Source of the DNA: Streptomyces sp. Ag109_O5-1
Lineage (GTDB): Bacteria > Actinomycetota > Actinomycetes > Streptomycetales > Streptomycetaceae
Length of the DNA: 64,000 nt
Reading direction: 5' to 3'
Assembly: GCF_003814875.1 (NCBI RefSeq)
Contig: NZ_RKQF01000001.1
Location: 8,060,001 to 8,124,000, forward strand
Shown piece by piece: positions 8,979 to 17,990 of this stretch; within the stretch, counting starts at the first letter, position 1; each line of letters begins with the position of its first letter. Under the pieces are notes generated by a model that made no database searches, had not been told where the DNA came from, and was given only the letters and a program-made list of their open reading frames with translations. Position numbers and translations under genes: made by a program.

Positions 8979-9713
8979 ATGACGGTGACCGACCTTTCCC
9001 CGCGCCCCGGCCCGCCCGCCCTGGTCCTGGTGGCCCACGGCAGCCGCGACCCGCGCGCGCTCAGCACCGTGCGGGCGCTCATGGACCGGGTGCGCGAGCT
9101 GCGCCCCGGTCTGCCCGTGCACCTCGGTCACATCGAGCTGAACGAGCCGCTGCTCCCGGACACCCTCGCCGCCCTCGGGGACGCCGAGGCCGTCCTCGTC
9201 CCGCTTCTGCTCAGCCGCGGCTACCACGTCAAGCAGGACATCCCGGAGATGGCGGCGGCCTCCCCGGCCCGGACACGCGTCGCCGCCCCGCTGGGCCCGC
9301 ACCCCCTCCTGGCCGACACCCTGCACGCCCGCCTGCTGGAGGCGGGCTGGCGCCCCCGGCCCGCCGGTGCGGTGGTCCTGGCGGCGGCGGGCTCCCGCGA
9401 CCCCGAGTCCAGGCTCGACACCCACCGCACGGCCCAGCTCCTCGCGGAGCGCCTGGGCGTGCCGGTCGTCCCGGCCTACGCGTCGGCGGCGACCCCGACG
9501 GTCGAGGAGGCGCTCACCGCCCTGAGGGCACGGGGCCGCCACCGCATCGCCATCGCCTCCTGCTTCACGGCCCCCGGCCGCTTCGCGACGGAGTGCGCGG
9601 CCCACGCCCCATGGATAGCGGCGGCCCCCCTGGGAGCCCACCAGGCGATGGCGGCTCTGATCCTCCACCGTTACGAACAGGCACTGAAAACGCCGGCGAC
9701 CATAGCTGCCTAG
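8979..9713 (+). CDS. CbiX/sirohydrochlorin chelatase-like protein (two tandem half-domains)
   Basis: A 244-residue cytoplasmic protein with two CbiX-type half-domains. The first begins LVLVAHGSRDPRA, with the metal-binding His typical of chelatases. The second begins VVLAAAGSRDPES, where the His is replaced by Ala, so only the first half looks active. A further conserved His is in LLLSRGYHVKQDI. The family inserts Fe or Co into sirohydrochlorin for sirohaem or cobalamin. Sirohaem is the cofactor of nitrite and sulfite reductases, which fits the nearby nitrate reductase, though the genes are not co-transcribed. Confidence 0.83.
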   Translation: MTVTDLSPRPGPPALVLVAHGSRDPRALSTVRALMDRVRELRPGLPVHLGHIELNEPLLPDTLAALGDAEAVLVPLLLSRGYHVKQDIPEMAAASPARTRVAAPLGPHPLLADTLHARLLEAGWRPRPAGAVVLAAAGSRDPESRLDTHRTAQLLAERLGVPVVPAYASAATPTVEEALTALRARGRHRIAIASCFTAPGRFATECAAHAPWIAAAPLGAHQAMAALILHRYEQALKTPATIAA

Positions 9714-9863
9714 GGGCGCTGGGGGTACCCCCGGCCGAAGGCTGGGGGAGGAACTGCGCGATCAACCACGACGCACCCGAAGTCGCAAGCCGGACGAAAC
9801 CCGGCAGACGAGTAGGCACCCCACAACCCCCGTTTTGTCACTACCAACCCGTACTGTCGAACC
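9714..9863. other. intergenic region with a second common Streptomyces repeat-like element
   Basis: The 150 nt between the chelatase and dgt contain GGGGGTACCCCCGGCCG followed by an AGGCTGGGGGAGGAACTGCG-type stretch, which recalls a widespread Streptomyces intergenic element. It can fold into a short GC hairpin (GGGGGTACCCCC) and may terminate the chelatase transcript. A promoter for dgt should lie in the last ~60 nt but no strong -35/-10 pair is visible. Confidence 0.4.
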
Positions 9864-11141
9864 ATGGCAGTCCCCGCACCCGCACCTTCGGCCTACGACC
9901 CGGCGTCAGCCGACCGCTGGGCCCCCGAACCCGACAAACGCCCGGGCCGCACCGCGTTCCAACGCGACCGCGCCCGCATCCTGCACAGCGCGGCGCTCCG
10001 CAGACTCGCCGGCAAGACCCAGGTCGTCACCCCCGGCACCGCCACCCAGCTCTGGGACGCCAGCCCCCGCACCCGTCTCACCCACTCCCTCGAATGCGCC
10101 CAGGTCGGCCGTGAGCTGGGCGCGGCCCTCGGCTGCGACCCGGACCTGGTGGAGGCCGCCTGCCTCTCGCACGACCTCGGTCACCCGCCCTTCGGCCACA
10201 ACGGCGAACAGGCGCTCAACGAGTTCGCCGACGACTGCGGCGGTTTCGAGGGCAATGCCCAGTCACTGAGGCTCCTCACCCGAATCGAGCCCAAGCGGTT
10301 CACCCCGGAGGGCTCCGTCGGCCTCAACCTCACCCGCGCCGCCCTCGACGCCGCCACCAAGTACCCGTGGCAGCGCGGCGCGCACCCCACCGACCCGGCG
10401 TCCCCCAAGTTCGGTGTGTACGAGGACGACCGGCCGGTCTTCGACTGGGTCCGCAAGGAGGCCCCCGGCACCCGCACCTGCTTCGAGGCCCAGGTCATGG
10501 ACTGGTCCGACGACGTCGCCTACTCCGTGCACGACGTCGAGGACGGCCTGCACGCCGGCCATGTCGACCCCAACTGCCTGTACGCGGAGGCCGAACGGCA
10601 GGAGGTGTTCGCCGTGGCCATCGGCCGGTACGTGCCCGCCGGTACCGACCCCGCCGAACTCGCCGCCGCCCTCGACCGGCTCCAGGGCGAGGAGTGGTGG
10701 CCGGACTCCTACGACGGCACCGCGGTCGCCCAGGCCCGCCTCAAGGACGCCACCAGCCAGCTCATCGGCCGCTTCTGCCTGGCCGCGGAGGGCGCGACCC
10801 GCGAGGCGTACGGCGGCGGCCGGCTCACCCGTTACGGCGCCGAACTCGTCGTACCGCGCGAGGCCCGGATGGAGTGTGCGGTGCTGAAGGCGATCGCCCA
10901 CCGGTATGTCATGCAGCGCGCCGAGCAGGAGAGACTCCGGGCCGATCAGCGCGTAGTCGTGGCCGAACTCGCGCACGCGCTCACCGCCCGGGCGCCGGAC
11001 GGGCTCGACCCGCAGTTCCGGGCCCTGTTCGACGCGGCGGGCGACGACCGGGCCCGTAAACGCGTGATCGTCGATCAGATCGCCTCGCTCACCGACGCCT
11101 CCGCGCGGTCACTGCATGCGAGGCTGACGGGGCGTATGTGA
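9864..11141 (+). CDS. dgt: deoxyguanosinetriphosphate triphosphohydrolase-like HD-domain protein
   Basis: A 425-residue HD-superfamily phosphohydrolase that would cleave dNTPs, classically dGTP to deoxyguanosine and triphosphate, and so influence nucleotide pools. It has the conserved N-terminal FQRDRARILHSAALRRL region, the first metal ligand in TRLTHSLECAQ, and the core HD motif in CLSHDLGHPPFGHNGE. Later there is the SDDVAYSVHDVEDG segment seen in bacterial dGTPases. Length fits the actinobacterial type that lies upstream of dnaG. The next genes are an oxidoreductase and dnaG in the same direction, a DNA-metabolism neighbourhood. Confidence 0.92.
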   Translation: MAVPAPAPSAYDPASADRWAPEPDKRPGRTAFQRDRARILHSAALRRLAGKTQVVTPGTATQLWDASPRTRLTHSLECAQVGRELGAALGCDPDLVEAACLSHDLGHPPFGHNGEQALNEFADDCGGFEGNAQSLRLLTRIEPKRFTPEGSVGLNLTRAALDAATKYPWQRGAHPTDPASPKFGVYEDDRPVFDWVRKEAPGTRTCFEAQVMDWSDDVAYSVHDVEDGLHAGHVDPNCLYAEAERQEVFAVAIGRYVPAGTDPAELAAALDRLQGEEWWPDSYDGTAVAQARLKDATSQLIGRFCLAAEGATREAYGGGRLTRYGAELVVPREARMECAVLKAIAHRYVMQRAEQERLRADQRVVVAELAHALTARAPDGLDPQFRALFDAAGDDRARKRVIVDQIASLTDASARSLHARLTGRM

Positions 11142-11289
11142 ACAAATGGTGACCCTCCGTGGCCTGATCGGGTCATGATCGTGCCAGTGGAGGCCACTCC
11201 CTCTTCCCGCATCACGCTGCGTGCGGGAGGCTCACAGTGCGGCGCATGTGGGCGGCATATGTGGCAGCACCCTTACGAGGAGGCTTCAA

Positions 11290-12555
11290 GTGGTCGACGC
11301 GGACCAGACATTCGTCATCGTCGGTGGCGGACTCGCCGGCGCGAAGGCGGCCGAGACGCTCCGGGCCGAGGGTTTCAGCGGCCGGGTGATACTGATCTGC
11401 GACGAACGCGACCACCCCTACGAGCGGCCGCCGCTCTCCAAGGGCTACCTGCTCGGCAAGGAGGAACGCGACACCGTCTTCGTGCACGAGCCCGCCTGGT
11501 ACGCGCAGAACGACGTCGAACTGCACCTCGGGCAGACCGTCGACCGGATCGACCGGGCCGCGAAGACCGTCCGGTTCGGCGACGACGGCACGCTCGTCCA
11601 CTACGACAAGCTGCTGCTCGCCACCGGTGCCGAGCCCCGCCGCCTCGACATCCCCGGCACCGACCTGGCCGGCGTCCACCACCTGCGCCGCCTCGCCCAC
11701 GCCGAGCGCCTCAAGGGGGTCCTCGCCGCCCTCGGCCGGGACAACGGACACCTCGTCATCGCGGGCGCCGGCTGGATCGGCCTGGAGGTCGCGGCCGCGG
11801 CGCGGACGTACGGCGCCGAGGTCACCGTCATCGACCACGGGCCGACCCCGCTGCACGGCGTGCTCGGGCCCGAGCTGGGCAACGTCTTCGCCCAGCTGCA
11901 CCAGGAGCACGGGGTCCGCTTCCACTTCGGGGTGCAGCTCACCGAGATCGTCGGCCAGGACGGCATGGTCCTCGCCGCCCGCACCGACGACGGCGAGGAG
12001 CACCCGGCGCACGACGTCCTCGCGGCGATCGGCGCGGCGCCGCGCATCGGCCTCGCGGAGGCGGCCGGGCTGGAGATCGCCGACCGGGCCTACGGCGGGG
12101 GCATCGTCGCCGACGAACGGCTGCGGACGTCCGACCCGGACATCTTCGTCGCCGGTGACGTGGCCTCCTTCCCGCACGCCCTGTTCGACACCCGGCTCCG
12201 GGTGGAGCACTGGGCCAACGCGCTGAACGGCGGTCCGGCGGCGGCCCGCTCGATGCTCGGCCAGGACGTGACGTACGACCGCATGCCCTACTTCTTCACC
12301 GACCAGTACGACCTGGGCATGGAGTACAGCGGCTGGGCGCCGCCCGGGTCGTACGACGAGGTGGTCATCCGGGGCGACGCGGGCAAGCGCGAGTTCATCG
12401 CCTTCTGGCTGAAGGAGGGCAGGGTGCTGGCCGGGATGAACGTGAACGTGTGGGATGTCACAGAGGACATCCAGAAGCTCGTCCGCAGCGCGGAACCGGT
12501 GAACACCGAGGCCCTCGCAGACCCGAAGACCCCCCTCGACAGCCTGCTGCCCTGA
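11290..12555 (+). CDS. FAD/NAD(P)-dependent pyridine nucleotide-disulfide-type oxidoreductase (ferredoxin reductase-like)
   Basis: A 421-residue cytoplasmic flavoprotein. The FAD-binding Rossmann motif is at the N-terminus (VIVGGGLAGAKAAETLR), the NAD(P)-binding motif is central (VIAGAGWIGLEVAAAARTYG), and the second FAD contact is in IFVAGDVASFPH. This order fits rhodocoxin/putidaredoxin-type ferredoxin reductases, which pass electrons from NAD(P)H to a ferredoxin, often for P450 systems. No ferredoxin or P450 is adjacent. GTG 11290 is chosen because GAGGAGG precedes it by 7 nt and the Rossmann motif begins directly after; the longer open frame upstream lacks such a site. Confidence 0.88.
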   Translation: MVDADQTFVIVGGGLAGAKAAETLRAEGFSGRVILICDERDHPYERPPLSKGYLLGKEERDTVFVHEPAWYAQNDVELHLGQTVDRIDRAAKTVRFGDDGTLVHYDKLLLATGAEPRRLDIPGTDLAGVHHLRRLAHAERLKGVLAALGRDNGHLVIAGAGWIGLEVAAAARTYGAEVTVIDHGPTPLHGVLGPELGNVFAQLHQEHGVRFHFGVQLTEIVGQDGMVLAARTDDGEEHPAHDVLAAIGAAPRIGLAEAAGLEIADRAYGGGIVADERLRTSDPDIFVAGDVASFPHALFDTRLRVEHWANALNGGPAAARSMLGQDVTYDRMPYFFTDQYDLGMEYSGWAPPGSYDEVVIRGDAGKREFIAFWLKEGRVLAGMNVNVWDVTEDIQKLVRSAEPVNTEALADPKTPLDSLLP

Positions 12556-12613
12556 TGGCCCAGGGCTCTCTCCGGACGACGGGACTGTCGGTCCGCCCCC
12601 GTAGAATTCACCC

Positions 12614-14533
12614 GTGGCTGGACGGATCAATGACGAGGATGTGAAGGCGGTACGGGACGCGGTCCCGATCGACGCCGTCGTGTCCGAGTACCTCCAGCTG
12701 CGCAACGCGGGCGGCGGGAACCTCAAGGGACTGTGCCCTTTCCACGACGAGAAGTCGCCGTCCTTCCAGGTCAGCCCGAGCAAGGGACTCTTCCACTGCT
12801 TCGGCTGCCAGGAGGGCGGCGACACCCTCACCTTCGTGATGAAGGTGGACCACCTCTCCTTCTCGGAGGCGGTGGAGCGGCTGGCCGGCCTGGCCGGCAT
12901 CACCCTGCGCTACGAGGAGGGCGGGTACAACCCGGCCCACCAGCGCGGCGAGCGGATCCGGCTGGTCGAGGCGCACAAGATCGCCGCGGTCTGGTACGCG
13001 GAGCAGCTCGCCACCAGCCCCGAGGCCGAGACCGGCCGCCTCTTCCTCGCCGAGCGCGGCTTCGACCAGGCCGCCGCCGTCCACTTCGGTGTCGGCTACA
13101 GCCCCCAGGGCTGGGACCACCTCACCCGCTATCTGCGCGGCCAGGGCTTCACCGACAAGGAACTGCTGCTGTCGGGGCTGTCGCAGGAGGGCCGGCGCGG
13201 CCCCATCGACCGGTTCCGGGGCCGCCTCATGTGGCCGATCCGGGACATCGGCGGCGAGGTCGTCGGCTTCGGCGCCCGCAAGCTCTACGAGGCCGACAAC
13301 GGGCCCAAGTACCTCAACACGCCCGAGACCGCGATCTACAAGAAGTCCCAGGTCCTGTACGGCATCGACCTCGCCAAGCAGCACATCGCGAAGTCCAGCC
13401 GCGCGGTCGTGGTCGAGGGCTACACCGATGTCATGGCCTGTCACCTGGCCGGCGTCACGACGGCCATCGCCACCTGCGGCACGGCCTTCGGCGGCGACCA
13501 CATCAAGATCCTCCGCCGGCTCCTCATGGACAACGGCTCGGCTCGCGTGATCTTCACCTTCGACGGCGACGCGGCCGGCCAGAAGGCGGCCCTGCGCGCC
13601 TTCGAGGACGATCAGAAGTTCGCCGCCGAGACCTACATCGCCATCGCCCCCGACGGCATGGACCCCTGCGAGCTGCGCCTCGCCAAGGGCGACGAGGCGG
13701 TCGCCGACCTGACCGAACCCCGCACCCCGCTCTTCGAGTTCGCGCTCCGCCAGATCGTCGCCCGCTACGACCTGGACACCCCGGCGGGCCGCGCGGCCGC
13801 CCTCGACGAGGCCGCGCCGATCGTCGCCCGGATCAAGAACAGCGGCGCCCAGCACGAGGTCGCCGTCCAACTCGCCGGCATGCTCGGCATCCTCGACACC
13901 CAATTCGTGGTCAAGCGGGTGGCCCAGCTGGCCCGTTGGGCCCGCGAGAAGGGCGGCGCCGGCGGCGGCAGGAACTCCGCCCCGGGACGCGGCCCGCAGC
14001 AGCCGTCGTACGACAACGGCGCCTCGCGCCCGGCCGTCTCCGGCCCCGCCCTGAACCTCCGCAACGCCGTCTTCGCCACCGAGCGCGAGCTGTTGAAACT
14101 CGCCCTGCAGCGCCCGGAGCTGGTCTCCCCGGCCTTCGACGCCTACGGCATCGACGAGTTCACCGCCGAGCCCTACGCGGCCGTACGCCTGGCCATCATG
14201 GAGGCGGGCGGCGCCGAGTACGGCGTCCAGGACTCGCAGGAGTACCTGGTCCGCGTCCGCGAGACGGCACCCGACGACACCGTCCGCGCCATGGTCACGG
14301 AACTCGCCGTCGAGGCGATCATGCGGCGCACCGTCGATGAGAACTACGCGGGCGAGCAACTCGTGACCGTCCGCCGCCGGGCCGTGGAACGCCGTATCCA
14401 CGAGATCCAGATCACCCTCACCCGCCTGGGCAGCAACGGTGACCCGGCACAACTCGCGGCCGTACAGAACGAGTTGTGGGTGCTCCAGCAGTACGACCAG
14501 GCCCTGCGGGCACACGGCGCCGCCGCTCTCTGA
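12614..14533 (+). CDS. dnaG: DNA primase
   Basis: The replicative primase, 639 residues, which makes RNA primers at the fork. The N-terminal CHC2 zinc motif uses Cys41, His44, Cys62 and Cys65. A DnaG core follows, with the TOPRIM motifs VVVEGYTDVMA and FTFDGDAAGQKA near the middle. The C-terminal part (about residue 480 on) is the helicase-interaction domain. A Gly/Ser/Pro-rich linker lies near residues 450-475. GTG 12614 has no good ribosome site, but a TAGAAT hexamer ends 6 nt upstream, which suggests a leaderless transcript. The sigma factor gene follows about 240 nt downstream. Confidence 0.97.
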   Translation: MAGRINDEDVKAVRDAVPIDAVVSEYLQLRNAGGGNLKGLCPFHDEKSPSFQVSPSKGLFHCFGCQEGGDTLTFVMKVDHLSFSEAVERLAGLAGITLRYEEGGYNPAHQRGERIRLVEAHKIAAVWYAEQLATSPEAETGRLFLAERGFDQAAAVHFGVGYSPQGWDHLTRYLRGQGFTDKELLLSGLSQEGRRGPIDRFRGRLMWPIRDIGGEVVGFGARKLYEADNGPKYLNTPETAIYKKSQVLYGIDLAKQHIAKSSRAVVVEGYTDVMACHLAGVTTAIATCGTAFGGDHIKILRRLLMDNGSARVIFTFDGDAAGQKAALRAFEDDQKFAAETYIAIAPDGMDPCELRLAKGDEAVADLTEPRTPLFEFALRQIVARYDLDTPAGRAAALDEAAPIVARIKNSGAQHEVAVQLAGMLGILDTQFVVKRVAQLARWAREKGGAGGGRNSAPGRGPQQPSYDNGASRPAVSGPALNLRNAVFATERELLKLALQRPELVSPAFDAYGIDEFTAEPYAAVRLAIMEAGGAEYGVQDSQEYLVRVRETAPDDTVRAMVTELAVEAIMRRTVDENYAGEQLVTVRRRAVERRIHEIQITLTRLGSNGDPAQLAAVQNELWVLQQYDQALRAHGAAAL

Positions 14534-14776
14534 GCAGGCGGTCACGAGCCGGACGCAAAAAGTCACCGCACGCCCCTCGTGGCGGCGATGTGTCTTACCC
14601 CACACTGGGGTGCGGTGCCTGAGTCCTCGGAGCGCGGCCGGCCCGTCCCGGACGGGTCCCACACCCCCGCCGTTCCACTCATCGCGTACGGGACGGACAG
14701 CGGCGAGGCCGTCGTCTCCGCCCCCGAAGTACCGCTGCCGCACCCCCTGGCAGCGATCATCCTGGAGGTCGCCCCC

Positions 14777-15931
14777 GTGCAGACCCAGACCCTGACCCAG
14801 ACAGACAGCAGCACGCTCACGGACGAGCCGGAAGCCGAGACCGACGTCTACGCCGGCGTGCCACCGCAGAGCCGGGTGGCGCTGCACCCCGAGACGGAGA
14901 CGGAGCGGGAGCCTTCGGCCGAGCCGGAGGGCCCGCCGCCGGAGGAGCTCACGGCCGACGCGTCGGAGCCGGAGCCGGAGCCCGCCGAACCGCGCGCCGC
15001 CGCCCGCGCCGACACCGGCGGCCCCTCCTCGGACCTGTTCCGGCAGTACCTGCGCGAGATCGGGCGGATCCCGCTGCTCACCGCCGCCGAGGAGGTCGAA
15101 CTCGCCCGCCGGGTCGAGGCCGGCCTGTTCGCCGAGGAGAAGCTGATCGCCGGCCCCGACCTGGACGGCGAACTCGCCCTCGACCTCGACCGGCTGGTCG
15201 TGATGGGCCGCATGGCCAAACGCCGCCTCATCGAGGCGAACCTGCGGCTGGTGGTGTCGGTGGCGAAGCGGTACGTCGGCCGGGGCCTGACCATGCTCGA
15301 CCTGGTCCAGGAAGGCAACCTGGGCCTGATCCGCGCCGTCGAGAAGTTCGACTACGCCCGCGGCTACAAGTTCTCGACGTACGCGACCTGGTGGATCCGC
15401 CAGGCGATGTCGCGTGCGCTGGCCGACCAGGCCCGCACGATCCGCGTCCCGGTGCACGTGGTGGAGCTCATCAACCGGGTGGTGCGGGTGCAGCGCCGGA
15501 TGCTCCAGGAGCGGGGCTACGAGCCGACACCGGACGAGGTGGCCGCGCACCTGGACCTGGCGCCGGAGAGGGTGGGTGAGGTACTCCGCCTCGCCCAGGA
15601 ACCGGTGTCCCTGCACGCGCCGGTCGGCGAGGAGGACGATGTCGCCCTCGGTGACCTGATCGAGGACGGGGATGCGGCGAGCCCCGTGGAGTCGGCCGCG
15701 TTCCTGCTCCTGCGGGAGCACCTGGAGGCGGTGCTGTCGACGCTGGGGGAGCGGGAGCGGAAGGTCGTACAGCTGCGGTACGGGCTGGCCGACGGTCGTC
15801 CGCGGACGCTGGAGGAGATCGGGCGGATCTTCGGCGTCACGCGCGAGCGGATCCGCCAGATCGAGTCGAAGACGCTCAACAAGCTCCGGGACCATGCTTT
15901 TGCGGATCAGCTGAGGGGCTATCTGGACTGA
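14777..15931 (+). CDS. hrdA: RNA polymerase group 1/2 sigma-70 factor, HrdA-like
   Basis: A 384-residue sigma factor that directs core RNA polymerase to promoters. Region 1.2 begins at LFRQYLREIGRIPLL. The region 2 core contains DLVQEGNLGLIRAVEKFD and YATWWIRQA, which recognise and melt the -10 element. Regions 3 and 4 include the C-terminal HTH (TLEEIGRIFGVTRERIRQIE) for the -35 element. The acidic N-terminal ~85 residues are poorly conserved. GTG 14777 is chosen because TGGAGG lies 8 nt upstream and the length then matches HrdA of about 396 residues; the frame is open back to 14579 without a ribosome site. Assignment to HrdA rather than HrdC/HrdD rests on neighbourhood. Confidence 0.85.
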   Translation: MQTQTLTQTDSSTLTDEPEAETDVYAGVPPQSRVALHPETETEREPSAEPEGPPPEELTADASEPEPEPAEPRAAARADTGGPSSDLFRQYLREIGRIPLLTAAEEVELARRVEAGLFAEEKLIAGPDLDGELALDLDRLVVMGRMAKRRLIEANLRLVVSVAKRYVGRGLTMLDLVQEGNLGLIRAVEKFDYARGYKFSTYATWWIRQAMSRALADQARTIRVPVHVVELINRVVRVQRRMLQERGYEPTPDEVAAHLDLAPERVGEVLRLAQEPVSLHAPVGEEDDVALGDLIEDGDAASPVESAAFLLLREHLEAVLSTLGERERKVVQLRYGLADGRPRTLEEIGRIFGVTRERIRQIESKTLNKLRDHAFADQLRGYLD

Positions 15932-15935
15932 CGCC

Positions 15936-16017
15936 GGGTGCGGGTGCGTGGGGGCTGCTCGCGCCCACGCGGCGGAGCCGCACATCGATACAGCCCCGCG
16001 CCCCTGAGGGGCGCTTC
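15936..16017. repeat. dispersed Streptomyces intergenic repeat, copy B
   Basis: This ~80-bp sequence closely matches those at 8074-8155 and 21400-21474: a G/T-rich left arm, a central GGCTG[G/C]TCGCGCCCAC segment, an ATCGATACAGCCCCGCG segment and a terminal GCGCCCC...GGGGCGC hairpin. It lies at the convergent junction between hrdA and the ABC exporter genes. Confidence 0.7.
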
Positions 16018-16018
16018 A

Positions 16019-16051
16019 GTGCGGGTGGGTGAGAAGCTCACCCACCCGCAC
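16019..16051. terminator. strong convergent terminator hairpin
   Basis: A perfect 15-bp stem (16019-16033 pairs with 16037-16051) with an AAG loop lies between the converging hrdA and ABC exporter genes. It has no T-tract, as is common for Streptomyces terminators, and it works equally on both strands. Confidence 0.8.
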
Positions 16052-16061
16052 CCAAGCCATA

Positions 16062-17990
16062 TCAGTCCACCTCAGCGACCGCCTGCGCGAACTGTGCCTT
16101 GTACAGCCGGGCGTACGCCCCGTCCGCGGCCAACAGGTCCGCGTGCGCGCCCTGCTCCACAATGGACCCGTTCTCCATCACCAGGATGGTGTCCGCGTCC
16201 CGGATCGTCGACAGGCGGTGGGCGATGACGAACGACGTGCGGCCGTCCGCCAGTTTGGCCATCGCCTTCTGGATCAGGACCTCGGTGCGGGTGTCGACCG
16301 AGGACGTCGCCTCGTCGAGGACCAGGATCGTCGGGTCGGACAGGAACGCCCGCGCGATGGTGATGAGCTGCTTCTCACCGGCGCTGACGCCCGTGCCCTC
16401 GTCGTCGATCACGGTGTCGTAGCCCTCGGGCAGGGTGCGGACGAACCGGTCCGCGTGGGCCGCCCGCGCCGCCTCCTCGATCTCGCCCCGCGTGACCTCG
16501 CGGGAGGCGCCGTACGCGATGTTCTCCGCGATGGTGCCGCCGAACAGCCAGGTGTCCTGGAGCACCATGCCGATCCCGGCGCGGAGTTCGTCCCGGGACA
16601 TATGGGTGACGTCGACGCCGTCGAGGGTGATCCGGCCGCCGGAGACGTCGTAGAACCGCATCAGCAGGTTCACGAGGGTCGTCTTGCCGGCTCCCGTCGG
16701 GCCGACGATCGCGACCGTGTGCCCGGGTTCGACCGTCAGGGACAGGTCCTCGATAAGGGGCTTCTCGGGGTCGTAGCGGAAGGAGACGTGCTCCAGCGCC
16801 ACCCGGCCGCGCAGCTGCGCGGGGCGCTCGCCCGGCACCGGGTCGGCCTCCTGCTCCTCCGCGTCGAGGAGTTCGAAGATCCGCTCGGCCGACGCGACAC
16901 CCGACTGCACCAGGTTGGCCATGGAGGCGACCTGGGTCAGCGGCATCGAGAACTGCCGGGAGTACTGGATGAAGGCCTGGACGTCACCGATGGACAGCGC
17001 GCCCGACGCGACCCGGAGGCCGCCGACGACCGCCACCAGCACGTAGTTCAGGTTCGACACGAACATCATCAGCGGCTGCATCACACCGCTGTTGAACTGT
17101 GCCTTGAACCCGGCCTCGTACAGCGCGTCGTTCTGCTCGGCGAACTGCTGCGCCGACTCCTCCTGGCGGCCGAACACCTTCACCAGGGTGTGCCCGGTGT
17201 ACATCTCCTCGACGTGGGCGTTGAGCTTGCCGGTGGAGCGCCACTGCTGCACGAAGTGCGGCTGGGAGCGCTTGCCGATGCGGGTGGCGACCAGGAAGGA
17301 CAGCGGCACCGTCGCCAGGGCGACCAGGGCCAGCAGCCAGGAGACCCAGAACATCACCGCGAGCACACCGATGATGGTCAGCACCGAGTTGATGAGCTGG
17401 CCCATCGACTGCTGGAGCGTCTGGCCGATGTTGTCGATGTCGTTGGTGGCGCGGGACAGGACCTCGCCGCGCTGGCGCTTGTCGAAGTAGGACAGGGGGA
17501 GCCGGGACAGCTTCGCCTGGACCTCCTCGCGCATCCGGTACATCGTGCGGTTGACGGACCGGTTGACGAGCCGGGTCGCCACCGCCATCAGCAGGCCGGC
17601 GACCAGGTACGTACAGAGCGCGATGAGCAGGACGTTGCCGACCTGACCGAAGTCGATGCCCTTGCCGGGCGTGAAGTCGGTGCTCTTGAGCATGTCGGCG
17701 ACGGTGCCCTGGCCCCGCTCGCGCATGCCCGCCAGCACCTGGTCCTTGGTGGCGCCGGCCGGCATCTGCTTGCCGATGACACCGGCGAAGACCAGGTCGG
17801 TGGCCTTGCCGAGGATCTTGGGGCCGATCACGTTGAGGGTGACGCTCGCGACCACGCAGACCAGCAGCACGTAGATCGTGACGCGTTCGGGTTTGAACCG
17901 GGCGACCAGCCGTTTGCCCGAGTTCTTGAAGTCCATCGAGCGCTGGTCGGGGCCGCCCCCGGCCATCATGCGTCCCATGGGCCCGGCCAT
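16062..17990 (-). CDS. ABC exporter half-transporter (permease-ATPase), catalytic partner
   Basis: A 642-residue membrane protein combining an N-terminal six-helix ABC exporter domain (about residues 15-370) with a C-terminal nucleotide-binding domain. Walker A is GPTGAGKTT, the signature is VSAGEKQ and Walker B is ILVLDEATSSVD with the catalytic Glu intact. The domain carries a long extracytoplasmic insertion between helices 1 and 2. It starts within the stop of the upstream half-transporter (ATGA overlap at 17990), so the two form a coupled, probably heterodimeric multidrug or lipid exporter. The substrate cannot be inferred. Confidence 0.9.
   Translation of the reverse strand: MAGPMGRMMAGGGPDQRSMDFKNSGKRLVARFKPERVTIYVLLVCVVASVTLNVIGPKILGKATDLVFAGVIGKQMPAGATKDQVLAGMRERGQGTVADMLKSTDFTPGKGIDFGQVGNVLLIALCTYLVAGLLMAVATRLVNRSVNRTMYRMREEVQAKLSRLPLSYFDKRQRGEVLSRATNDIDNIGQTLQQSMGQLINSVLTIIGVLAVMFWVSWLLALVALATVPLSFLVATRIGKRSQPHFVQQWRSTGKLNAHVEEMYTGHTLVKVFGRQEESAQQFAEQNDALYEAGFKAQFNSGVMQPLMMFVSNLNYVLVAVVGGLRVASGALSIGDVQAFIQYSRQFSMPLTQVASMANLVQSGVASAERIFELLDAEEQEADPVPGERPAQLRGRVALEHVSFRYDPEKPLIEDLSLTVEPGHTVAIVGPTGAGKTTLVNLLMRFYDVSGGRITLDGVDVTHMSRDELRAGIGMVLQDTWLFGGTIAENIAYGASREVTRGEIEEAARAAHADRFVRTLPEGYDTVIDDEGTGVSAGEKQLITIARAFLSDPTILVLDEATSSVDTRTEVLIQKAMAKLADGRTSFVIAHRLSTIRDADTILVMENGSIVEQGAHADLLAADGAYARLYKAQFAQAVAEVD

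Noticed and set aside
14579..14776. Upstream start of the sigma factor at GTG 14579.
   Set aside because: There is no ribosome site there; GTG 14777 has TGGAGG at proper spacing and gives the family length.
12608..15985. An open reading frame of 1125 codons on the minus strand across dnaG and hrdA.
   Set aside because: It is a codon-bias shadow: the composition is GC-rich with repeated Gly/Arg/Val/Leu, and the plus strand encodes two unmistakable core proteins there.
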